This document shows positions 58,901-64,000 of a DNA stretch of 64,000 nucleotides, in pieces. The stretch comes from Agitococcus sp. (GTDB taxonomy: Bacteria > Pseudomonadota > Gammaproteobacteria > Pseudomonadales > Moraxellaceae), in contig JAUSLJ010000029.1 in the NCBI GenBank assembly GCA_030646715.1, forward strand, positions 84,845-148,844, read 5' to 3'. The position numbers were made by a program, and so were the translations under genes. The number at the start of each line of letters is the position of its first letter. Positions within the stretch are counted from its first letter, which is position 1. The notes under the pieces are model-generated. The model ran no database searches, was not told the DNA's origin, and saw only the letters and a program-made list of their open reading frames with translations.

Positions 58901-59667
58901 GTTTATATGCTGATGCTCAAGCCATGCTCGATAAATTGATTGGTGAGAAATTATTAACCGCTAATGGTGTGATTGGCTTTTGGCCTGCGGCTCAGGTGAA
59001 TGATGACGATGTCGAAGTCTATGCCGATGAGTCTAGACAAACCGTGATTCAAACCTTGCATCATTTACGGCAACAAAGTGACAAAGTCAGTGGTAAACCC
59101 AATTATTCACTCGCCGATTTTATTGCCCCGAAAACCAGTACCGCCCATGACTATATTGGTGGCTTTGCAGTGACGACAGGTTTAGGTGCAGAGGATGTGG
59201 TCAAAGCCTATCGCGACGCAGGTGACGACTACAACGCCATTATGGTGCAATCGCTGGCCGACCGTTTAGCCGAAGCATTTGCCGAGCATTTGCATGAGCG
59301 CGTGCGTAAAGAGTTTTGGGGCTATCAACCCGATGAACAACTTGATAATGACGCGCTGATTAAAGAGAAATATGTCGGTATCCGTCCTGCACCGGGCTAT
59401 CCTGCTTGTCCTGAACATAGCGAAAAAGCGACGTTGTTTGCCCTATTGGATGCCGAGAAACACACAGGCATTACACTGACAGAACATTACGCCATGTGGC
59501 CTGCGGCAGCGGTCAGTGGTTTTTATTACTCCTTGCCTGAATGCAGTTACTTTAATGTTGGCAAGATTGATAAAGACCAAGTGCAAAGCTATGCACAACG
59601 TAAAGGTTGGGATATGTTAAAGGCGGAAAAATGGTTGAGTCCAAATTTAGGCTATGAGCCGAGTTAA
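55972..59667 (+). CDS. metH: Cobalamin-dependent methionine synthase
   Basis: 1231 aa, full length. Four modules in order: homocysteine-binding (about 1-330, zinc Cys in '[12 protein letters not shown]'), methyltetrahydrofolate pterin-binding (about 345-640, '[15 protein letters not shown]'), cobalamin-binding (about 650-890, base-off His759 in '[16 protein letters not shown]') and the SAM-dependent reactivation domain (about 900-1231, '[17 protein letters not shown]'). It makes methionine from homocysteine with 5-methyl-THF. No separate activator or cobalamin riboswitch was seen in the short 117-base leader. The region upstream is shared with the toxin-antitoxin pair in the opposite direction. 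Confidence 0.97.
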   Translation: MTSSRSDVLKAALQQRILIIDGAMGTMIQRHKLQEEDYRGSRFADWPHDVKGNNDLLVLTQPHIIAGIHDAYCAAGADILETNSFNSTVVSQADYHMEELVYELNVEAARVAREVADRWTAQTPEKPRFVAGVLGPTSRTCSISPDVNDPSYRNVTFDELVTNYLQAAEGLVEGGADILLIETVFDTLNCKAAIFAVQEFFNRSGKILPVMISGTITDASGRTLSGQTAEAFWNSVRHGNLLSIGFNCALGADAMRPYIKEISEKADTFVSAHPNAGLPNAFGEYDETPEQTAAMVGEFAESGLVNIVGGCCGTTPEHIAAIYNAVKHLPPRQVPVIAPACRLSGLEPFNITPESLFVNVGERTNVTGSKKFARLIREQNYAEALDIARQQVEGGAQIIDINMDEGMLDSEAAMVKFLNMVACEPDISRVPIMIDSSKWEIIEAGLKCVQGKPVVNSISLKEGHDEFVHKARLCRQYGAAVIVMAFDEQGQADTAARKREICERSYRVLVDDVGFPAEDIIFDPNIFAVATGIEEHNNYAVDFIEATGWIKKNLPHAMISGGVSNVSFSFRGNEPVREAIHAVFLYHCIKQGMTMGIVNAGQLAIYDDIPADLKERVEDVILNRTPEGTERLLDVAEQYRHEGGAVKQAENLEWRNQSVEKRLEYSLVKGITAFIDVDTEEARLKSARPLDVIEGPLMAGMNVVGDLFGEGKMFLPQVVKSARVMKQAVAWLNPYIEAEKTVGQTKGKILMATVKGDVHDIGKNIVGVVLGCNGYDIVDLGVMVSCEKILETAIREKVDIIGLSGLITPSLDEMVYVAREMQRQGFKIPLMIGGATTSKAHTAVKIDPQYHNDGVVYVTDASRAVGVATSLLSPEMKPVFLAERKAEYEEVRERHAKRQPKAAKLSYAQAIAEKFTLDWDNYTPPKPKKLGVEVLKDYPLEEVRKYIDWTPFFITWSLAGKFPAILKDSVVGVEATRLYADAQAMLDKLIGEKLLTANGVIGFWPAAQVNDDDVEVYADESRQTVIQTLHHLRQQSDKVSGKPNYSLADFIAPKTSTAHDYIGGFAVTTGLGAEDVVKAYRDAGDDYNAIMVQSLADRLAEAFAEHLHERVRKEFWGYQPDEQLDNDALIKEKYVGIRPAPGYPACPEHSEKATLFALLDAEKHTGITLTEHYAMWPAAAVSGFYYSLPECSYFNVGKIDKDQVQSYAQRKGWDMLKAEKWLSPNLGYEPS

Positions 59668-59730
59668 GGCTTGCAAATAAACTATGATGGGTTAACGCTT
59701 GGAAACCCATCTTTATACGCAATAGATCAC

Positions 59731-59760
59731 AGGCTGGCTTTAGTAGATTGCCGCCAGCCT
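59731..59760 (+). terminator. Weak terminator-like hairpin after metH
   Basis: AGGCTGGC (59731-59738) pairs with GCCAGCCT (59753-59760) across a 14-base loop and is followed by the AT-rich ATAATTATTA. No continuous T-run, so termination is uncertain. Confidence 0.4.
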
Positions 59761-59835
59761 ATAATTATTACATGATAAGCCATCGCCAACATCGTATCGC
59801 TCAATACCTGCCTTACACACCTTAAGAAAACGAAT

Positions 59836-60579
59836 ATGTCAAAACCGAAAATAATCACTCCCCCGCCCAGTCCCAAGCAAAACGGCATTTTAGCGGCGTT
59901 GCCCGCCAAAGATTATGCTCGTCTCTTGCCTGACCTCAAGCTCGTTGAAATGCCCTTAAACTGGACAGTGTCTGAGTCGGGCGACCACGTCAACTTTCTG
60001 CACTTTCCGACCTCTGGCATTGTCTCGCTGATGTATGCATTGGAAGATGGCTCCACTAGCGAAACAGCTCTTGTCGGCAACGAGGGCTTGGTGGGTATTT
60101 CTATTTTTATGGGCGGCGAAAGTATGCCCACCAGCACCGAAGTCCAAAGCGTCGGTCAGGCTTATCGACTCAGTCGCAGCGTGATGAAACATGAGTTTGC
60201 TTTAGGCGGACAACTGCAACGCTTAGCCCTGCTTTTTACACAGGCGTTGATTTCCCAAACCTCGCAAACAGCAGTATGCAACCAGCACCATTCACTAGAC
60301 CAACAAATGTGCCGCTGGTTGTTGATGAGTATGGACAGGCTAGATAGTAATACTTTGCTGATTACTCAAGAAGCGATGAGCAATTTATTAGGTGTACGCC
60401 GTGAGAGTGTGACCCAAACGATGGGGCAACTGCTGAAAGATGGTTTAATTACCCGCGCTCGCGGCCGCATTACAGTGATAGATCGCTCTAAACTTGAGCA
60501 GCGTGTGTGTGAGTGTTATGGCGTAGTTAGAAATGAATATGAGCGGTTATTGCCAAGTAATAAAGGGGTTAAAGAGTAG
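59836..60579 (+). CDS. Crp/Fnr-family transcriptional regulator
   Basis: 247 aa. The N-terminal double-psi beta-barrel sensor domain has no clear cAMP-binding arginine-serine motif and no N-terminal Fnr-type Cys cluster, so the signal is unknown. The C-terminal Crp HTH shows 'EAMSNLLGVRRESVTQTMGQLLKDGLI' (in parts). The architecture recalls stand-alone Crp-like proteins of chemoheterotrophs lacking CRP's ligand pocket. It is followed, 82 bases on, by the DAGK-like and metallophosphoesterase genes, which it may control. Confidence 0.85.
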   Translation: MSKPKIITPPPSPKQNGILAALPAKDYARLLPDLKLVEMPLNWTVSESGDHVNFLHFPTSGIVSLMYALEDGSTSETALVGNEGLVGISIFMGGESMPTSTEVQSVGQAYRLSRSVMKHEFALGGQLQRLALLFTQALISQTSQTAVCNQHHSLDQQMCRWLLMSMDRLDSNTLLITQEAMSNLLGVRRESVTQTMGQLLKDGLITRARGRITVIDRSKLEQRVCECYGVVRNEYERLLPSNKGVKE

Positions 60580-60661
60580 GTTTTTGATGGGGCAGCATCC
60601 AATGCAGCCTATGCTGCTCTTATCACCGCACTTAATTTTGATGTTTTAGGAAAGCACGCTT

Positions 60662-61630
60662 ATGAGCGATATTAACGGGCAGATATCTGATGATGAGCCC
60701 GCCAAGCCACGAGCAGACCGTTCCATGATCATCATTTTAAACTCCAGTTCTGGGGTGAACCACACGGATAGAATCCGTCAGCAGATCATGGATGCTCTGG
60801 GTTCTTTACAGGACAAAGTGACAGTGATTACCCTCATGCCCAACAACGACTTTTATGGTATGTGCGAGCAGGCGGTATTGCAGGCGCATCGCACAAAGTG
60901 CTTGTTGGTAGTGGCTGGCGGTGATGGCACGGTCAATCTGGTAGCGGGACTCTGTTGCAAATATGGTGTCGTCATGGGCATCATCCCGCTTGGCACCTTC
61001 AATTATTTTGCCCGCGAACACATGATTCCGCTGGATGTGGCCGCTGCCGCCCAGCTGCTATTGGAGGGGCAAATCCGCCCCATTACGGTCGGGTATGTCA
61101 ACCAGCATCTGTTTCTTAACAATGCCAGCTTTGGTCTTTATACCCGAATCATTCGTAACCGCGAAGCTGACAAGTCGCGCTTCGGGCGTTTCCGACTGGT
61201 GGCTGTACTGTCCGCTGTGGCCACATTGCTGCGCGGACAGCGACCGTTTGCTATTAAGGCGACGGTCAATGGTGTCCAGCAGTTGTATCGCACGGCGATG
61301 GTGTTTGTCGGCAACAATACGTTTCAGCTCAATAATATGGATTTGCATATTGCTCAATTTGCGCGTGAAGATCGGCTGGCAGTGCTTGTGCTCAAGCCAA
61401 CGACCCGTATCGAAATGGCACTTTTGGTCGTGCGCGGAGCACTCGGAAAACTGAATGATGAGACGCGACTGGAGATGTTCGGTGCTGACAGTTTAGTGGT
61501 CGAAAGTAAGCGTCGGAAAATTGATCTGGTTGTGGATGGTGAAGTAGTCCAATGCCATACGCCACTTAGCTTTCGCACCGCACGTGACGCACTGTGGGTG
61601 GTGGTACCAAAACAGGAGCCACCCGCATGA
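60662..61630 (+). CDS. Diacylglycerol kinase catalytic-domain (lipid kinase-like) protein
   Basis: 322 aa. DAGK_cat/YegS-like fold: the nucleotide motif 'VVAGGDGTVNLVAG', then 'GIIPLGTFNYFAR' and 'NNASFGLYTRIIRNRE', and the C-terminal beta-sandwich 'DLVVDGEVVQCHTPL'. The 20-30 residue N-terminal extension is not conserved. Members phosphorylate lipid or sphingoid substrates; here the substrate is unknown. Base composition is visibly richer in G+C than the rest of the window. ATGA overlap with the next gene (61627-61630) shows one translational unit. Confidence 0.85.
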   Translation: MSDINGQISDDEPAKPRADRSMIIILNSSSGVNHTDRIRQQIMDALGSLQDKVTVITLMPNNDFYGMCEQAVLQAHRTKCLLVVAGGDGTVNLVAGLCCKYGVVMGIIPLGTFNYFAREHMIPLDVAAAAQLLLEGQIRPITVGYVNQHLFLNNASFGLYTRIIRNREADKSRFGRFRLVAVLSAVATLLRGQRPFAIKATVNGVQQLYRTAMVFVGNNTFQLNNMDLHIAQFAREDRLAVLVLKPTTRIEMALLVVRGALGKLNDETRLEMFGADSLVVESKRRKIDLVVDGEVVQCHTPLSFRTARDALWVVVPKQEPPA

Positions 61631-62463
61631 CGAGGATTGTGCACTTGTCGGATACGCATTTTGGCACTGAAATACCCGACGTGGTCAGGGCTTTAAAGCA
61701 GGCAATCGCTGAGCTGGAACCAAACATCGTGCTGTTGACGGGAGACATTACCCAGCGTGCGCGTCAAGGTGAATTTCAGGCCGCCAAAGATTTTCTTGAT
61801 CAGCTCCCCGTACAAACTAAACTGGTAATTCCCGGTAATCACGACATACCCTTATTCAATGTTTTTGCCCGATTATTGACTCCCTATGCTGCCTACCAGC
61901 GTGCTTTTGGTGACCGTGAGTTTACTTGGTGTGGTGATGGTGTCGGCATTATTGGTTTTAATACGACCAGTCGTTTTCGTCACACCACAGGTCTGCTAAA
62001 CCCCGATTACCTGACCCGTCGAATCCATGACATCAGAGAAAAAATAGGCGTTGATGCGCTATTGATAGCTTGCGTGCATCAGCCTTTGTCCACTGCTTGG
62101 CCTGAAGATCATGGCAATGTCCTGCTTCAGAGCGAAGCAATAGCTCATGCGTTTTCCGCACTTAAGGTAGATGTTGTACTCAGTGGGCACGTTCATGTGC
62201 CGCTGATGACTTCAACCCATGCCGTTTTTCCGACGCTGGGTCGGCATTTTTTACTGGCGGGTGCTGGCACGGCTGTATCACATCGAACTCGGCCTAACGC
62301 ACCCAACTCTTTCAATGTCATCACGGCAAATACTGCGACGGAAGGCGTACCGACGATGATGCTGACACGTTTTGACTTTGATGCTGGAGTCGGTAAATTT
62401 ATCGCCAGTGCGACGATGCAGGGTATTTGCCAAGATGGTGGCTGGCAGCTTAGGCCTTTATAG
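61627..62463 (+). CDS. Calcineurin-like metallophosphoesterase
   Basis: 278 aa from ATG 61627, which overlaps the preceding stop as ATGA; the longer frame adds 11 residues before the family motif. All five metallophosphoesterase motifs appear: 'LSDTHFG', 'LLTGDITQRA', 'PGNHDIPL', 'HQPLSTAWPED' (in part), and 'SGHVHVPLM'. The family includes cAMP and other phosphodiesterases and phosphatases. Partner of the DAGK-like kinase in a two-gene operon; a linked phospholipid or nucleotide pathway is guessed only. Same raised G+C as its partner. Confidence 0.88.
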   Translation: MTRIVHLSDTHFGTEIPDVVRALKQAIAELEPNIVLLTGDITQRARQGEFQAAKDFLDQLPVQTKLVIPGNHDIPLFNVFARLLTPYAAYQRAFGDREFTWCGDGVGIIGFNTTSRFRHTTGLLNPDYLTRRIHDIREKIGVDALLIACVHQPLSTAWPEDHGNVLLQSEAIAHAFSALKVDVVLSGHVHVPLMTSTHAVFPTLGRHFLLAGAGTAVSHRTRPNAPNSFNVITANTATEGVPTMMLTRFDFDAGVGKFIASATMQGICQDGGWQLRPL

Positions 62464-62738
62464 TTTTAGGGGACGTACTTCGCGCCATCATCTATAAAAA
62501 TTGTGCACAATGCGCACTCTACTCCTGACTGATTGGGTTGTTGCCCAGTAAAAAAGATTCTAAAGAGTGATGATTTGGAACTATTACTGAAAGAAGATAA
62601 ATGATTAAATTTGGCATGGGCCGAATTGCTAGACCATCGCTGTCCGCGTGCTAGGCTTAGGTTGATGCAAACTTAGCGTTATCCAAACGGCACTTGCGAT
62701 TCGAGTAGTGACCACAATACATGGGATAGGGACTAAAA

Positions 62739-63095
62739 ATGGACTTCAAAAAAGCAATTGAGAACCATTGTGACTGGAAAATTCAGTTTCGTGCGGCAAT
62801 TAACCGTAAAGAGAAAATGGATGTCGCCACGATTGCGAGTGACAACTGCTGTGAGTTAGGCCGATGGCTAGAAAATGAAGGCCATATTATTTACGGCTAT
62901 TTAGAGAGCTTTAAGCAATGTACCACCATGCACACCCATTTTCATCACGAAGCGGCAAAAGTTGCACAGCAGATTAATGCCGAACACTTTCAAGAAGCGG
63001 AAGTGATGATGGACATTCACTCAGAGTTTGATAAAGCATCGCGGGCTGTGAATATCGCTATTATCAAGTTGCGGGCGGAAGCGTTGGTGAGATGA
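62739..63095 (+). CDS. Standalone CZB (chemoreceptor zinc-binding) domain protein
   Basis: 118 aa, all CZB. The zinc motif is complete: His10 in 'ENHCDWKIQF', Cys38 in 'CELGRWL', and His65-x3-His69 in 'HTHFHHEAA'. CZB domains normally hang at the C-terminal of chemoreceptors or diguanylate cyclases and sense zinc or hypochlorous acid. A free-standing copy could act as a soluble zinc or oxidant sensor. No receptor gene is adjacent; the 199-aa membrane protein follows on the same strand. Confidence 0.85.
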   Translation: MDFKKAIENHCDWKIQFRAAINRKEKMDVATIASDNCCELGRWLENEGHIIYGYLESFKQCTTMHTHFHHEAAKVAQQINAEHFQEAEVMMDIHSEFDKASRAVNIAIIKLRAEALVR

Positions 63096-63193
63096 TAGAG
63101 TTTTAGGAGGCCCAAGGATTGAAACCTTCTTGCATCTATCACAAGTAATATCTAGAGTAGGTTTTATTATATTACGACGCGAATAGTCCCACT

Positions 63194-63793
63194 ATGAACT
63201 CGGAAATCCAACAACTTGCTTCGCATATTCGCCAACTGCAAAGCGAATTACAAAATAAAGTTCATGAGCAAGAAGCTAAAACGCTTTATATCTTAGAAGG
63301 TAAGAAAATTGCGTTTGAAACTCATGTCCGCGATGCTCATCGTAAACTCCGAGTGAATACGCTCCGCTGGTTAGCATCTAGTTCGTGGCGACATTTAGTT
63401 TCTGCGCCATTCATCTACAGCATGATTTTTCCGTTTGCGTTGCTTGACTTGACATTATGGCTTTATCAAAGCATTTGCTTTCGTCTTTATCGTATTCCTC
63501 GTGTGTCGCGCCGTGACTACATCGTCATTGATCGTCATCTTTTAGGGTATTTAAATCCACTAGAAAAACTAAACTGTTTGTATTGTAGTTACGCTAATGG
63601 ACTCATTGCTTATGCGCGAGAGATTACTGCCCGCACAGAGCAATATTGGTGTCCCATTAAGCACGCTTTACATGTGGCTGACCCGCATGACCGTTATACA
63701 AATTTCCTTCCTTATGGTGATACAACCAATCTTCATGAAAATTGGCAGAAATTACGCGAAGACCTCAGCAAGACCAAATCACCAGACCATTGA
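63194..63793 (+). CDS. Membrane protein of unknown function with CxxC motif
   Basis: 199 aa: an N-terminal coiled coil (1-55), one or two hydrophobic segments (about 70-98), and a soluble C-terminal part with C128-x2-C131 ('CLYCSYANGLIAYAREI') and C153 with nearby His157 and His160 ('WCPIKHALH'). The Cys/His set looks like a metal or cofactor site. Similar small proteins with 'YCSYANG' occur in other proteobacteria, as I recall, without assigned function. It lies 99 bases after the CZB gene. Confidence 0.75.
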   Translation: MNSEIQQLASHIRQLQSELQNKVHEQEAKTLYILEGKKIAFETHVRDAHRKLRVNTLRWLASSSWRHLVSAPFIYSMIFPFALLDLTLWLYQSICFRLYRIPRVSRRDYIVIDRHLLGYLNPLEKLNCLYCSYANGLIAYAREITARTEQYWCPIKHALHVADPHDRYTNFLPYGDTTNLHENWQKLREDLSKTKSPDH

Positions 63794-63931
63794 TTGAAAT
63801 CTTTTAGTCCTAATTTGGGGACGCCCACGCTGATTGTTGAGGTGTTGTCTAAATCGACTCGGTAATCGTCCCTATAAATAACCTCTTTGAAAAGTAGAAT
63901 TTTCTCGTAAGATAAACGCAGGAGATTTTGC

Positions 63932-64000
63932 ATGAAAACATCGAAATTTAGTGACAGCCAAATCATGGCTATTCTCAAACAAGCTGAAGCAGGGACACCT
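63932..64000 (+). mobile_element. Start of an IS3-family transposase OrfA (cut by window end)
   Basis: ATG at 63932 preceded by GGAG 8 bases upstream; 23 codons are visible, reading 'MKTSKFSDSQIMAILKQAEA'. This is the typical beginning of IS3-family (IS407/ISD-type) OrfA helix-turn-helix transposase subunits. The left inverted repeat is expected within 63794-63931, but I cannot define it. The element separates the 199-aa gene from what follows. Confidence 0.85.

Noticed and set aside
63794..63931. Exact left inverted repeat of the IS3 element
   Set aside because: The right end is outside the window, so no matching terminal repeat can be confirmed.

Overview
The window reads as a piece of chromosome from a moderately AT-rich gammaproteobacterium. 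Gene order is the guide: thrS-infC-rpmI-rplT-pheS-pheT-ihfA-merR, gntR-smc-zipA-ligA, rluB-scpB-scpA-trpS, a CysI-like reductase with a DUF934 partner, ThrH, MnmC and a two-domain PPK2 enzyme. Together with a Fil-type cell-surface operon that I otherwise remember from Acinetobacter, this points to a Moraxellaceae relative. A Thiotrichales/Beggiatoa-type genome cannot be excluded from sequence reading alone. I found no rRNA, tRNA or CRISPR array.

Layout. Positions 1-1.4 kb hold the 5' part of a two-partner-secretion outer-membrane transporter and a small orphan gene. From 1.7 to 14 kb, all on the minus strand, lie translation and chromosome-maintenance genes: threonyl-, phenylalanyl- and tryptophanyl-tRNA synthetases, IF3, L35, L20, IHF-alpha, RluB and ScpAB. 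From 14.4 to 23.4 kb come housekeeping and transport genes: YciO, a PHP-domain RNase, YciB, YciI, a Lys-repeat envelope protein, MnmC, a polyphosphate:AMP phosphotransferase and a SulP transporter. Positions 23.5-31 kb carry ligA-zipA-smc and a GntR regulator; 31.2-34.4 kb a giant DUF748/AsmA-like envelope protein; 34.6-36.7 kb the sulfite reductase and DUF934.

Positions 36.8-46 kb are the most unusual part. This is a seven-gene minus-strand operon of two paralogous exported proteins (FilA-like), a membrane-anchored C39-type cysteine peptidase without an ABC transporter, two outer-membrane beta-barrels (one FadL-like), a FilE-like periplasmic protein and a FilF-like lipoprotein. The FilA-like proteins carry, directly after their Sec signal peptides, a motif spaced like a bacteriocin double-glycine leader. 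That suggests the C39 peptidase of the operon processes them. Hairpins after each filA gene could give the two substrates higher expression than the machinery.

From 46 to 55.9 kb are pabB, an orphan AbrB-type antitoxin, thrH, cysH, a thioredoxin-like protein, cysB, a TauE/SafE permease, a cNMP-binding patatin, nfuA and a relBE-type toxin-antitoxin pair. Two GC-rich palindromic intergenic repeats sit among them. Positions 56-64 kb carry metH, a Crp/Fnr regulator, a diacylglycerol-kinase-like and metallophosphoesterase pair of visibly higher GC, a standalone CZB zinc-binding protein, an unknown membrane protein and the start of an IS3-type transposase cut by the window end.

Sulfur assimilation is a recurring theme: CysI-like reductase with DUF934, an APS-type CysH, CysB, a SulP transporter, TauE/SafE and MetH lie within 40 kb but in separate transcription units. 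Beyond the Fil operon, two details stand out: the infC gene very probably starts at an AUU codon placed just after the thrS stop, and TrpS carries a Cys pattern expected to bind a [4Fe-4S] cluster.
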